A DNA stretch of 64,000 nucleotides from Sphaerospermopsis kisseleviana NIES-73 (GCF_002368075.1 NZ_AP018314.1:2094963-2158962), one strand, 5' to 3'. Counted from the stretch's first letter, positions 35,644-45,169 are shown. Translations and numbers: made by a program. The notes: generated by a model not told the origin, from the sequence alone.

Positions 35644-36948
35644 TTACAGTGTCAAAGATTGGGGGTTGGTTTCAATCAATTTTGCTAAATCTTGCAAGAA
35701 TGCAGCCGCATGAGCGCCGTAAATAATACGATGGTCACAGGTGATGTTAACCTTCATTTGTTGACGCACACCAAATAAACCATCTGCGGTAGCGACAACT
35801 TGGGGACGAGCAGCAGCGATCGCTAAAATTGAACCTTGTCCTGGTGGTAAAATCGCATCAAAGGTATCGACACCAAACATTCCCAAATTAGACAGAGTAA
35901 ATGTACCGCTATTATATTCCTCTGGTTGTAGTTGTTTCGCTCTCGCTCTGTCTACCAAAGATCTCCAGTTGCGTGACAGAGAATAGATATCTACCTGATC
36001 GGCGTTTTGTAACACTGGTGTAATCAAACCACCATCATCCATTGCCACAGCGACAGAAACATTGATATTGGAATGATAAACAATACCTTGATCTGAATAA
36101 CTGGCGTTAAGTAAAGGATGTTTTTGTAATGTCACCGCTACAGCTTTCGCTAATAGCGCCGTCATGGTGACACCTTTAGATTTAATTTGTTTGTAAAGTT
36201 TATCTAATCCATCCGTGGTAATGGTGTAACCAACATGGAATATAGGTACAGACAGGCTGGCCATCATATTGCGTACCACCGCATTTTGCAGAGTAGTTAA
36301 TGGTACGACTTGACCAGGAACGGCAGCAACAACTGGGGCGGGTGCAGGTGTTGGTTTTGCCGGAGCAGCGGCAGCGGGGGCGGGTGCAATAGGAGTAATA
36401 ACCGGGGTAGTAGGTGGCTGAACTTTACCAACAGCAGCTTCTATATCTTCGGCGACAATGCGACCGTAAGGACCACTACCTTTAAGGTTATTTAAATCAA
36501 CTCTTAATTCTTTCGCCAACTTGCGAGCGCGGGGCGAAGCTACTAACCGTCCTTCCCGATGGTTTGAGCCATTTTGAGAAGCTGTTGCAGGTGCGGCTAC
36601 AGTTGCAGCAGCGGCCACAGGTACGGGCGCGGGTGCGGATGCGGGTACTGGTTCAGCTACAGCACTACCACCACCAGCCATAGCCTTAGCGGCTTCTATT
36701 TCTGCTTCTGTTTCGGCAACGTAAGCGATCGCCGCACCAACAGGGGCAGTTTCACCAGCTTGGACAATGATATGGGCAAGAAATCCTTCATAGAAAGTTT
36801 CCACATCCATATCAGCCTTATCTGACTCGACAACCACCACTGTTTCGCCTTTTTCCACTTTATCCCCCGGCGACTTCACCCAAGAGACTATCTTTCCCTC
36901 AGTCATGGTGGAACTCAGCGCCGGCATAAATACTTCATGAATGCTCAT
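35644..36948 (-). CDS. pdhC: Pyruvate dehydrogenase E2 (dihydrolipoamide acetyltransferase)
   Basis: The 434-residue E2 core transfers acetyl groups from lipoyl to CoA. One lipoyl domain has the modified Lys44 in VESDKADMDVE. An Ala/Pro-rich linker follows (~80-125), then the E3-binding domain (SPRARKLAKELRVDLNNLKG), a second Ala/Pro linker and the catalytic domain ending in TCDHRIIYGAHAAAFL. The catalytic motif reads DHRxxYG instead of DHRxxDG, as in plastid-type E2 enzymes from memory, so this fits cyanobacterial PDH rather than a defect. E1 and E3 genes are not adjacent. Confidence 0.94.
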   Translation of the reverse strand: MSIHEVFMPALSSTMTEGKIVSWVKSPGDKVEKGETVVVVESDKADMDVETFYEGFLAHIIVQAGETAPVGAAIAYVAETEAEIEAAKAMAGGGSAVAEPVPASAPAPVPVAAAATVAAPATASQNGSNHREGRLVASPRARKLAKELRVDLNNLKGSGPYGRIVAEDIEAAVGKVQPPTTPVITPIAPAPAAAAPAKPTPAPAPVVAAVPGQVVPLTTLQNAVVRNMMASLSVPIFHVGYTITTDGLDKLYKQIKSKGVTMTALLAKAVAVTLQKHPLLNASYSDQGIVYHSNINVSVAVAMDDGGLITPVLQNADQVDIYSLSRNWRSLVDRARAKQLQPEEYNSGTFTLSNLGMFGVDTFDAILPPGQGSILAIAAARPQVVATADGLFGVRQQMKVNITCDHRIIYGAHAAAFLQDLAKLIETNPQSLTL

Positions 36949-37204
36949 AATGGTGGTTTCAGAATCAATAATTTTATGGACTTTAACAAATGTCGCCAGA
37001 TCGAATTGTATCTTGCTACGAGGATTTTAGAGCAAATGATTGGGGGCGATGCACTGAGCTTGTCGAAGTGTCCCCAGTCCCCAGTCACCTGCTATATATA
37101 TCCTCCTCACCACTCCTTCACACACAAAACCTGCTCATCAGCAGTTACTAGGGGTGAGAGTTAAATCTAAAACTCTTGGAACTTTCCCTTTCAATACTAT
37201 TATT

Positions 37205-37738
37205 ATGTCGGCAAAGCTCAAATTTCTTTTAATTTTGATACTCAGCATCTTTGCCACTGCTGCTGGGGTTTATGTGATGCAGCGACAGCCTTCTGCTTTG
37301 ATGACTGGAACTGCTAATGGACAACAGCAGCAGTTATATGTAGAACAAGATTCATCAGCATTGCTGACTTATCCTGAACGTTCTCATTATAAAACTATTC
37401 CTTTAGAAAGTATCAATTCTATTCTCCAAGGCAGTGACCCTGCTACTCTGGCTTTAAATATTCTAGATGATGTGAAATCTATAGAGGTCAAGCCGCAAGT
37501 AGAGGTAGCTTATCCCCAACCAAACCAAGCTTTAGTGACAATTACAAAACTCAATCCAGTAAAAAATAATTCAGTTAATTCAGTAAGTGCAATTAAATAT
37601 CGAGTAGAGATGAGCCGCTTTGGGCGATCGCTCTTGGTTAGTTCACCCCCAGTCTGGGAAATTATCTGGGCTGGTTCTCAAGTCCAATGTTTCTCAAAAA
37701 CTCCAGCCCAAAATAATTTGACCCAAAACTGTGATTAA
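37205..37738 (+). CDS. Membrane-anchored conserved hypothetical protein
   Basis: I choose the ATG at 37205 (177 residues), because the frame upstream is low-complexity spacer. MSAKLKFLLILILSIFATAAGVYVM is a signal anchor. The remaining part is a soluble domain of ~145 residues with alternating beta segments (KPQVEVAYPQPNQALVTITKL; AIKYRVEMSRFGRSLLVSSPPVWEIIWAGSQVQC). I believe it is conserved only in cyanobacteria; no function is known to me. The DNA contains a HIP1 site within it. Confidence 0.7.
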   Translation: MSAKLKFLLILILSIFATAAGVYVMQRQPSALMTGTANGQQQQLYVEQDSSALLTYPERSHYKTIPLESINSILQGSDPATLALNILDDVKSIEVKPQVEVAYPQPNQALVTITKLNPVKNNSVNSVSAIKYRVEMSRFGRSLLVSSPPVWEIIWAGSQVQCFSKTPAQNNLTQNCD

Positions 37739-37823
37739 TTGGGAATTGGGAATTGGGAATAAATAATTATCTATTCGTCACCAGTCCCCAGTCCCCAGTC
37801 CCCAGTCCCCAGTCACCAGTCAC
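37739..37823. repeat. Heptamer STRRs (ATTGGGA, CCAGTCC/CCAGTCA)
   Basis: Three ATTGGGA units follow the stop codon of the hypothetical gene. Seven units of CCAGTCC/CCAGTCA then abut the 3' end of the convergent ylqD. Confidence 0.85.
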
Positions 37824-37829
37824 CAATAA

Positions 37830-38279
37830 CTAAACATCTCCGCGAATTTCTTCGACTACACCATCACGGAGGACAATTTCAACTTGCATTTTACTAATGA
37901 GGTTGTCTCCAGTTTCTATCTTGAAAAAGCCTTCCATTTGAAATTGGTTAACTTCTTGATCTAACTCCAGATACTGCACTTGCTGAAGGTTTTGTAGTAA
38001 TTGGTTTTTTTGCTCTAGCAGTTCACTTTTCTTTTGATTAACCTGAAGTTGGATATTGTCAATTTGTTGTATGGTTTGGGGTCCTGGTGGTTGTAAACTC
38101 TGTTTTTGAATGGCGGTTATTGCTCTTTGTCCTTCGATGTCTAGCTGTTGCAGTTGCTGATCTAGTTGGTTGATCTGCGCTTGCAGTTGCTGTTGTACTT
38201 CCTCTTTCCAAAGAGGAGTAACAATAGCTTTGACGTTAACGACGCGCTTTAAAAGTAATTGAGGGTTGGATACATCCAT
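37830..38279 (-). CDS. YlqD-family protein
   Basis: The 149-residue protein has the YlqD layout. A short N-terminal strand segment (LLLKRVVNVKAIVTPLWKEE) is followed by a long Gln-rich coiled coil (EEVQQQLQAQINQLDQQLQQLDIEG and LLEQKNQLLQNLQQ). A C-terminal beta domain closes it (GDNLISKMQVEIVLRDGVVEEIRG). Function is unknown. In Firmicutes ylqD lies near rpsP/rimM; here it is isolated beside a transposon. Confidence 0.82.
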   Translation of the reverse strand: MDVSNPQLLLKRVVNVKAIVTPLWKEEVQQQLQAQINQLDQQLQQLDIEGQRAITAIQKQSLQPPGPQTIQQIDNIQLQVNQKKSELLEQKNQLLQNLQQVQYLELDQEVNQFQMEGFFKIETGDNLISKMQVEIVLRDGVVEEIRGDV

Positions 38280-38347
38280 AAAAATTTTACGTTCACTCTG
38301 ATAGTTTGCAAGTGGAGTTATTTGGCAAACATTCCGTCATTGACGCT

Positions 38348-38368
38348 CCCCGCCTTAAAAAGACGGGG
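38348..38368 (-). ncRNA. IS605-family right-end hairpin / probable omega RNA end
   Basis: CCCCGCC and GACGGGG pair around a 7-nt loop just downstream of tnpB, the usual right-end structure. In TnpB systems the guide (omega) RNA spans the tnpB 3' end and ends at this border. The sequence beyond about 38340 (GACGGAATGTTTGCC on the minus strand) would then be the guide. This is inferred from family knowledge. Confidence 0.5.
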
Positions 38369-38424
38369 ATTCTTGTTTTAATGAGCAACCTTACCCAAAC
38401 TTGTTACCAAATCTGGGTAGAGGG

Positions 38425-39597
38425 TCATCTCTCCACAAGCGTTAACCCTTCGACTGCGCTCAGGGTAAAAGTTTCCGTCCGCCCGACGGTACTTAAATCA
38501 TAGCAAGTCTGTTTTAGTGCCTTCGCCAAAATATTGATTGCCGCATTATGGTCACGATCAAGAACGCACCCACAGTTACAAACATGAGTTCTCACTGACA
38601 GTGATTTTTTGACAATTTCTCCACAATTAGCACAATTTTGAGCAGTATATTGTGGGGCAACTGGTACAACCACACGCCCGTATATCTTCCCAAAATATTC
38701 TAGCCATTGAGTAAACAGCGACCAACTAACATCACTAATTGACTTGGCTAACTTGCTATTTTTAATCATATTTCTCACTTGCAGTTTTTCAAACGCCACT
38801 AAATCGTGAGATTTAACTACGCACAATGCTTGTTTTACAGCAAAGTCTTTACGCTGACGTGATACCTGCAAGTGTTTCCTAGCAAGACGGTTAATAGCTT
38901 TTTTGCGATTATTAGAACCTTTCTTTTTGCGACTAACTCTTTTTTGTAGCCGTTTCAAAGATTTTTCTGACTTCCGCAAATATCTGGGATTATCAACTTT
39001 ATTCCCTTGAGAATCCGTATAGAAGCTATTTAAACCAACATCTAATCCAACCGTTTTACCTGTGGGAGTAGTGTCAATTCTTCTTTGGGCATCTACGCAA
39101 AACTGCACATAATAACCGTCAGAACGTTTAACTATTCTGACTCTCTTTATTTGCTTGATTTGGTAAAAGTGTAAATCCCAAGTTCCAATTAACTTTAGTT
39201 GACCTATGCCACATTTATCTATAAATTTAATGTGCTTACGGTCATCTAAAAGTTTCCATCCAGTTGATTTATATTCAACTGAACGGTTATTTTTTTGAAA
39301 TTTGGGATATCCCTTTTTACCAGGGATTTTAGATTGACAATTATCAAAGAATCGTTTAATTGCAAAAGCTGTTCTTTCTGCTGCTGCTTGTCTAGCCATT
39401 GAATTTAATTTCTCAGCAAAATCAAATTCCGACGCTAATACAGCAGTATACTTATTCAGGTCGTAAGGTTTAACGTTTTGATTGTCCATCCAAAACCGTA
39501 GGCACTTATTACGAATGAACTGGCTTATCCGTATAGCCTCATCAATTCTTTGATATTGCTGTTTTGTGCCTTTGGCTTTGAACTCGAAAACAATCAT
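38425..39597 (-). CDS. tnpB: TnpB RNA-guided endonuclease / transposase accessory protein
   Basis: The 390-residue protein is a TnpB. An N-terminal wedge/helical domain precedes the split RuvC nuclease: GLDVGLN (Asp), FEKLQVRNMI (Glu) and DRDHNAAINIL (Asp). The zinc ribbon CANCG...CNCGC lies between the last two. It should be an omega-RNA-guided DNA nuclease that keeps the element in place. All catalytic residues are intact. The last ~15 residues (TFTLSAVEGLTLVER) are encoded by a dispersed CTTCGACTGCGCTCAGG repeat, so the C-terminus has been extended or replaced. Confidence 0.92.
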   Translation of the reverse strand: MIVFEFKAKGTKQQYQRIDEAIRISQFIRNKCLRFWMDNQNVKPYDLNKYTAVLASEFDFAEKLNSMARQAAAERTAFAIKRFFDNCQSKIPGKKGYPKFQKNNRSVEYKSTGWKLLDDRKHIKFIDKCGIGQLKLIGTWDLHFYQIKQIKRVRIVKRSDGYYVQFCVDAQRRIDTTPTGKTVGLDVGLNSFYTDSQGNKVDNPRYLRKSEKSLKRLQKRVSRKKKGSNNRKKAINRLARKHLQVSRQRKDFAVKQALCVVKSHDLVAFEKLQVRNMIKNSKLAKSISDVSWSLFTQWLEYFGKIYGRVVVPVAPQYTAQNCANCGEIVKKSLSVRTHVCNCGCVLDRDHNAAINILAKALKQTCYDLSTVGRTETFTLSAVEGLTLVER

Positions 39598-39760
39598 CGT
39601 TAATTACCATCTCGACCTGTTGCAAAAATAGCATTATTTAGGGAAAATGTCAATCCCTAAGCAGCTAAGTCAGGATCATGACTGCTCCACGCATGGGCAG
39701 TGCGTTCGCCTACATCCACTGCCTAAAGTACGATAAGTATCTCCACCAAGTTCCGATACT

Positions 39761-41773
39761 TTATCTCGGTGGTTTTGGCTCACTCAATTTTCTTATAATA
39801 TCTCGATATCGTTCCATGACAACGTGACGACGAATTTTTAAGGTTTGTGTCATCATGCCATTTTCAATGGAAAAGGGTTCGAGAATTAGTGTGAATTGTC
39901 CAATTCTGTCATCGGCTCTGTAACCTGGACGGTTTTTGACTTCCCGATTCAATTCCTGCCGATATAAATCCTGAATTATTTTACTCTCTAAGTCAATTTT
40001 TTGACTGGTTGAGCCAGTATGATCATCTTGGGTGCTTAATTTCAAATTCTGACTTTCTGCCCATTTTTCTAAGGCTTCCAGGTTGGGAACAATTAAAGCT
40101 CCTAAACTGCGCTCGTCTTGTCCTACGAGCATAATTTGATCAATATAGGGCGATCGCAAACAAGCATCTTCTATCGGTTGCGGTTCAATATTTTCCCCGT
40201 TTGTCAAAACAATTGTATCTTTAGCCCTACCAGTCAGCACCAAATCATTTTGAGGTGTCACCCAGCCCAGATCACCGCTATCAAACCAACCTTCCGCATC
40301 TATGACTTTTTTTGTCGCTTCCGGATTTTTGTAATATCCTTGCATCACTTGTGGTCCTTTGAGCAACACCAAACCTCGTTTTCCTGCTGGTAAGGGTTGT
40401 CTCGTTTCTGGATCAACTATTCTAACTTCTGTTCCCGGTATTGGTTGCCCTGATGAACCCCGCAAATTTCGCCACGGACGACGGGCGTTTGTTACTGGTG
40501 AGGTTTCTGTTAAACCATACCCTTGTAAAATCTCTACACCAATAATTTCAAAAAAGTTGTCTATATGTCGGGGTAGCGCCCCACCACCACTAATGACTTG
40601 TTTTATTCTGCCCCCTGTGGCTTCTCGCACTTTAGCATAAACTAATTTTTCTCCCAGTGCTTGAAACGGTGACAAGGCTAATTTTACTATTTTCGCCCCT
40701 ATTCGCTCCATATCTGAGGCATTAACATGATCTAAACTCAATCCCTGGGCAATGCGTCGCGCTGTGATATATTTCTGGCTCATGTCCAGTAAAAATTTAA
40801 TCAGCTTTTGTTTATTGGCTGGTTGGCTGCGGAACTGCTTTTGTACTCCTTCATAAATTGATTCCCACAACCGGGGTACAGCAATCATGAAATTAGGTTT
40901 AAATTCTTTCAGGTCTTCTTTAACTGAACGTAAGTTTGTATAAACTTGTGTACAACCTTGAGAAAGTAAAAAATACTCTCCACTGCGTTCATAACTATGC
41001 CATGTCGGCAGAATGCTAAGGACTATATCTCCTGGTTGTGGTTGAACTATAGTTCCCAAGGTCTTGACTTGGTGCAGCAAATTTTTATGAGAAAGCATCA
41101 CACCTTTAGGTTTGCCTGTAGTCCCAGAGGTATAAATTAAGGTTGCCAAGGCATCACCGCTGGGTTTATTTGCTACTAAAGTTTGGTTGCTACCAATGTC
41201 TAGTAATTGGGTAAAATTGAGCAGTTGATAATTTTCTGCTGTTGGTGGTGTTTCATCAGAAAGTAAGACTACGAATTTAATCGGTAAGTCTTGCAAACCA
41301 GCTTCTAGTTTTTTGAATGTCTTGATATCTTCAACTACCAGCCCCGTACTACCACTATTGGCGATAATATATAGTAATTCTTCCCTTTCAGCTTGGGCGC
41401 TACGCACTGCGTTTACTGCTCCCGCAGTCATGATCCCTTGATCAGCAATAAACCAGCGCGGACTGTTATCTGCTATCAGGGAAATGCGTTGTCCAGTGCT
41501 AGATGTTTCATCCTCACCCATATTCACCCCTAAAACCTGCAAACCCGCTGCAAATCGTTGAATTTGTAAGGATAGCTGAGAATAGGTAATCTTTACTTCG
41601 GGTTTTGCGTGGGGGTTATGCAAGGCAACAATATTACCAAATTTCCTGGCAGCCAAAGTCCATATTTCTGGCAACGACTCAACATTTGTGTAATCTGCCA
41701 AACTTTGCAATGCTCGGTATTCTCGCTCAGTGACGTTGGATAAAAAAGGGGAATCAGGTTGTATTTTTGACAT
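39761..41773 (-). CDS. aas: Long-chain acyl-ACP/acyl-CoA synthetase (AMP-forming)
   Basis: The 670-residue protein is an ANL-superfamily fatty acid-activating enzyme. Motif YTSGTTGKPKGVMLSHKN binds ATP. GYGLTETSP, then GWFDSGDLGW and LTGRAKDTIVLTNGENIEPQPIE, close the active site. The single cyanobacterial enzyme of this type usually recycles free fatty acids by loading them on acyl carrier protein. CoA as acceptor cannot be excluded from sequence alone. It has no membrane segment and is monocistronic. Confidence 0.9.
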   Translation of the reverse strand: MSKIQPDSPFLSNVTEREYRALQSLADYTNVESLPEIWTLAARKFGNIVALHNPHAKPEVKITYSQLSLQIQRFAAGLQVLGVNMGEDETSSTGQRISLIADNSPRWFIADQGIMTAGAVNAVRSAQAEREELLYIIANSGSTGLVVEDIKTFKKLEAGLQDLPIKFVVLLSDETPPTAENYQLLNFTQLLDIGSNQTLVANKPSGDALATLIYTSGTTGKPKGVMLSHKNLLHQVKTLGTIVQPQPGDIVLSILPTWHSYERSGEYFLLSQGCTQVYTNLRSVKEDLKEFKPNFMIAVPRLWESIYEGVQKQFRSQPANKQKLIKFLLDMSQKYITARRIAQGLSLDHVNASDMERIGAKIVKLALSPFQALGEKLVYAKVREATGGRIKQVISGGGALPRHIDNFFEIIGVEILQGYGLTETSPVTNARRPWRNLRGSSGQPIPGTEVRIVDPETRQPLPAGKRGLVLLKGPQVMQGYYKNPEATKKVIDAEGWFDSGDLGWVTPQNDLVLTGRAKDTIVLTNGENIEPQPIEDACLRSPYIDQIMLVGQDERSLGALIVPNLEALEKWAESQNLKLSTQDDHTGSTSQKIDLESKIIQDLYRQELNREVKNRPGYRADDRIGQFTLILEPFSIENGMMTQTLKIRRHVVMERYRDIIRKLSEPKPPR

Positions 41774-41780
41774 AGCACTT

Positions 41781-41814
41781 AGTTGTTTAGTGTTTAGTGT
41801 TTAGTGTTTAGTAA
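41781..41814. repeat. Heptamer repeat TGTTTAG
   Basis: Four tandem TGTTTAG units lie just upstream of the acyl-ACP synthetase start codon. Elsewhere these repeats mostly sit at gene 3' ends. Confidence 0.75.
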
Positions 41815-42115
41815 ATTTGTGATTTTTCTAATAACAGTATTAGATATCAGCTTTCCTGACTGTGTATGACAGTAGCACAATTTCCACAGTTCTATTGACC
41901 AAACCTTATGCTAAACTAAATTTATATAGATTAAATGCAATGGTTCTTTCTTGGTATAGTTCCATGTATTTTACTGCGTCAGCTACCCAATGACCAATTC
42001 ATAGTTACTAATTCATAATTCTTAATTCTCTCAAACCTATTTGCATAAGTCAAAAAACCAGGTTGCTCTACAGTCTAGAGATGATGAATTATGAATTATT
42101 ACTGCCTAATTTCTG

Positions 42116-42126
42116 AAGGAGGTGAT
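42116..42126 (+). promoter_or_regulatory. Near-perfect Shine-Dalgarno AAGGAGGTGAT
   Basis: Eleven bases match the complement of the 16S rRNA 3' end. The GGAGG core ends 9 nt before an ATA codon that begins a frame related to the gene at 42616. No ATG, GTG or TTG lies at usable spacing in that frame. Confidence 0.7.
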
Positions 42127-42131
42127 TAGCT

Positions 42132-42386
42132 ATAGGTTTAATTGAGGCATTATTAATTACTCTCATCAATGCTTTTGCTTGTCTAGCTTTGCCCAAGTTT
42201 CTATCTATGCTGTCGTCTTGCAAAACCAAACTACCTAAACCTTCACTGATAGATTCTCGATTGAATACAGCTAAAGTAGAAGTTACGAGTTTTCCCTATT
42301 GTACAGTTTACCATTTGACTGGTAGCCAATTTTGTAAATTTAGCCCTCAATTTTGTTCTCGGTGTTCTCCTGGCTGGGGAGAATAA
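42132..42386 (+). CDS. Small membrane protein with apparent AUA start
   Basis: From ATA at 42132 the frame encodes 84 residues: IGLIEALLITLINAFACLAL, PKFLSML, then a soluble tail with several Cys (FPYCTVYH, CSRCSPGWGE). The N-terminal 28 residues align closely with the paralogue at 42616 (MSLIDGILITLLNTVVCLVL, PKFLSVIL), where ATG occupies the ATA position. A near-perfect Shine-Dalgarno sequence fits the ATA. The gene either starts at a rare AUA, uses a downstream TTG (42189, which would remove the membrane segment), or has lost its start. Function unknown. Confidence 0.55.
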   Translation: MGLIEALLITLINAFACLALPKFLSMLSSCKTKLPKPSLIDSRLNTAKVEVTSFPYCTVYHLTGSQFCKFSPQFCSRCSPGWGE

Positions 42387-42615
42387 ATAGCTTATTTAGC
42401 TGATTTGGTTTGGGGAAAGGTTAAAGGTTTTTGCTTTTTCCTTTACCTCTTCCTCTGAATTTTAAGTTTTTTAAAGTTATAATTAGTTATGTAAAGTATT
42501 TGATTTATTTATATACAGCAAAAGAAATTCAAAATCGAATAATTGCCCTAAGATCAAAGTTATAGTTCATACTAGATCAGACCAGCAACCAAGTTTCACA
42601 AAGGGAGAATGATCT

Positions 42616-42804
42616 ATGAGTTTAATAGATGGCATACTTATAACTTTGTTAAATACGGTTGTCTGTTTGGTTTTACCTAAATTTTTATCTGTCATACTTC
42701 CTGTGAAAAAGACGCAAATAAATCAGGAAGAACAAAAGATTACTGAGATGACTGTCCCTACATCAGAACATATTCCAGAAATTCCCAGTTTTTTTTTAAG
42801 ATAG
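42616..42804 (+). CDS. Small membrane protein (62 aa), paralogue of the upstream gene
   Basis: The protein begins MSLIDGILITLLNTVVCLVL, a single transmembrane helix. PKFLSVILPVKK and a polar tail (INQEEQKITEMTVPTSEHIPE) follow. The ribosome-binding site AAGGGAG lies 9 nt before the ATG. It lies 230 bp after the AUA-start paralogue, on the same strand, and the tails of the two are unrelated. I do not recognise the family. A tandem duplication with divergence of the soluble tails is the simplest reading. Confidence 0.6.
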   Translation: MSLIDGILITLLNTVVCLVLPKFLSVILPVKKTQINQEEQKITEMTVPTSEHIPEIPSFFLR

Positions 42805-43024
42805 ACAACGCTTGATTAAATTAGTTGTTAAGATAAAAAACAGCGTATTTTATCTGATTGAGGTACACCTGTGGCAAACAAGATTCCCGTACCACAATAT
42901 TTTCAAGATTCAATGTTGTATCTCATTTACCTGAAATTTGCTGTAAAATAATAATTTCAGGAATAGGATGTTTCTTAGGCTGACTATGCCTAGACTTCAT
43001 CAAATGAAGTTAACTTAATAATCG

Positions 43025-45169
43025 TTATTTTCTATTTTCTTTACGCCATCTAGCTCTAACTAAACGAATTTCATCAAAACTATAACTTTCTCCTAAATAT
43101 TCCCTAATAGGAGTTAAAGAAATATCACCCAAAACATCTATAACTTGCCAAATTTTCTTTTGTCTATCTAAAGGTACTAACAAATTTAAATCTACAGGTT
43201 GATTTTTTTCGATTAAATCAGAAAGATGACGGATAATTGTAGTAGTTCTTACATTGCGTTTTGCAGCAATTTCTTGAATACTCAAACCTTGTTGATATAA
43301 TTCCAAGGTAGTTGATTCCGTATCAGTTGGGTAATGATCTGTATTTTTGGGTGGTGGAAAACTTTGTTCTTGACAATGGGATTGAATTACTGATAAAAAC
43401 TTTTCCCCATATTGACTGACTTTATAACTAACTACACCATCCAAGTTAGCAAATTCTTCTAAAGTTTTAGGTTTGACTTGTGCCATTAATTTTAAAGTCG
43501 AATCTTGAAAAATCATATAAGGTGGAAAACCCTGTTCATCGGCGATTTGTTTCCGCAAACTTCGCAACCTGTTCATCAAAAGTTCCACATCCAAAGCTTT
43601 ACTATTCACATCTACTAAATTTAATCTTTGAGAAACAGGAACAGCAATAGAAACCTGGCGTTGTTTTCGCATTACTTCCCAACTTAAAGCATTCAGTTTT
43701 AACACCGAATAACCATCATTAGTTTGTTCTAATAAACCTTGATGTAAAAGCGATCTCCCTAACATTCGCCATTGATCAGCAGTTTTATCTTTACCGATAC
43801 CATAAGTTGATAATTGATCATGTTTATTCAAAGTGATTTTTTGAGTTTTGGCACCTCGTAACACATCAATAATATAACTCATGCCATATCTTTCTTTACA
43901 CCGCGCTACACAAGATAGAAATTTCATTGCTTCAATAGTCCAATCTTGCACAGGTTTGGGATAACGACAATTATCACAATTACCGCAATTTCCGGGAAAT
44001 CTTTCCCCAAAATAACCTAATTGAATTGTTCTTCTACAGTCTGTTCCTTCAGCATAATCTATGACTTGTCTAAGTTGTTGTTTAGCTATTAATTGTTCTT
44101 GGGGGTCGGTTTTTTGGTTAATACTCCATTCAATAGTTTTCACATCACCAAAACTAAAGAATAAAGTACACCGTGATGGTTCACCATCTCTTCCTGCACG
44201 TCCTGATTCTTGATAATAACTTTCTAAATTACGAGGTAAATCTGAATGAATTACAAACCGCACATCTGGCTTATTAATACCCATACCAAAAGCAATAGTC
44301 GCTACCATTACCCGCACATCATCCCGAATAAATTTAGTTTGATTTTTGCTTCTTTCATCATCAGTTAAACCTGCATGATAGGGTAAAGCAGCAACTTTAT
44401 CATTTTGTAATTTAACAGTTAGTTCATCAACTTTTTTTCGGGTTAAACAATAGATAATTCCTGAACCTTCATTTTCTCTGACTATTTCTAAGATTTCACT
44501 GTATGAACGACTGCTTTTAGGACGCACTTCATAATAAAGATTTTGGCGATTAAAACTGGCAATGTGAATACTTGGTTGTTTTAATCCTAATTGTTGAATA
44601 ATATCTGCTCGCACTCTATCTGTAGCAGTAGCAGTTAATGCGATAGTTGGGACATGAGCAAAACGTTTTTTTAATAATATTAATTGCCGATATTCTGGGC
44701 GAAAATCATGACCCCATTCAGACACACAATGAGCTTCATCAATAGCAAAATTAGCCAGACCAATTTTTTCTTTAACTACATCTAAAAGCGGTAAAAATCT
44801 TTCACTAACTAACCGTTCAGGAGCAACATATAATAATCTAACTTTACCAGTCATAATTGCTTCTTCGCGGGAGCGAACTTGATAGGTGTTGAGACTACTA
44901 TTAAGAAATGTGGCAGAAATGTTATTATTTCTCAGTGCTTCCACTTGGTCTTGCATTAATGCTATTAATGGTGATACCACTACTGTTAAACCTGGTTTTA
45001 AAAGTGCAGGTAATTGAAAACACAAAGATTTACCCCCACCCGTGGGCATAACTACCATTAAATCACGATTTTGCAGGGCATCTTCAATAATTTGCCGTTG
45101 TCCAGGGCGAAATTGGTCATAACCAAAGTAATGTTTTAAAGATTTTTCTAGTTGGGGATACTGAAGCAT
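43025..45169 (-). CDS. recQ: ATP-dependent DNA helicase RecQ
   Basis: The 714-residue protein is a complete RecQ. The helicase domains show MPTGGGKSLCFQLP (Walker A), IDEAHCVSEWGHDFRPEY (DEAH and aromatic-rich loop) and ESYYQESGRAGRDG (motif VI). A zinc-binding region carries CRRTIQLGYFGERFPGNCGNCDNC. A winged helix (IDVLRGAKTQKI) and an HRDC domain (~525-600) follow, and a further C-terminal helix-turn-helix-like segment (LYQQGLSIQEIAAKRNVRTTTIIRHL). RecQ unwinds DNA in recombination and fork repair. Extra-C-terminal forms are common in cyanobacteria. Confidence 0.95.
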   Translation of the reverse strand: MLQYPQLEKSLKHYFGYDQFRPGQRQIIEDALQNRDLMVVMPTGGGKSLCFQLPALLKPGLTVVVSPLIALMQDQVEALRNNNISATFLNSSLNTYQVRSREEAIMTGKVRLLYVAPERLVSERFLPLLDVVKEKIGLANFAIDEAHCVSEWGHDFRPEYRQLILLKKRFAHVPTIALTATATDRVRADIIQQLGLKQPSIHIASFNRQNLYYEVRPKSSRSYSEILEIVRENEGSGIIYCLTRKKVDELTVKLQNDKVAALPYHAGLTDDERSKNQTKFIRDDVRVMVATIAFGMGINKPDVRFVIHSDLPRNLESYYQESGRAGRDGEPSRCTLFFSFGDVKTIEWSINQKTDPQEQLIAKQQLRQVIDYAEGTDCRRTIQLGYFGERFPGNCGNCDNCRYPKPVQDWTIEAMKFLSCVARCKERYGMSYIIDVLRGAKTQKITLNKHDQLSTYGIGKDKTADQWRMLGRSLLHQGLLEQTNDGYSVLKLNALSWEVMRKQRQVSIAVPVSQRLNLVDVNSKALDVELLMNRLRSLRKQIADEQGFPPYMIFQDSTLKLMAQVKPKTLEEFANLDGVVSYKVSQYGEKFLSVIQSHCQEQSFPPPKNTDHYPTDTESTTLELYQQGLSIQEIAAKRNVRTTTIIRHLSDLIEKNQPVDLNLLVPLDRQKKIWQVIDVLGDISLTPIREYLGESYSFDEIRLVRARWRKENRK

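Larger units (their letters stand above)
38340..39600 (-). mobile_element. IS200/IS605-type element carrying only tnpB
   Basis: A tnpB gene is followed by a right-end hairpin (38348-38368) but has no tnpA beside it. It is therefore a single-gene (IS1341-like) element that would need a transposase in trans. The left boundary is not obvious; plausible left-end sequence lies between 39600 and 39760. No target-site duplication is expected for this family. Confidence 0.75.

Noticed and set aside
36310..36825. Gly/Ser/Cys-rich plus-strand frames
   Set aside because: They are antisense shadows of the Ala/Pro-rich linkers of pdhC.
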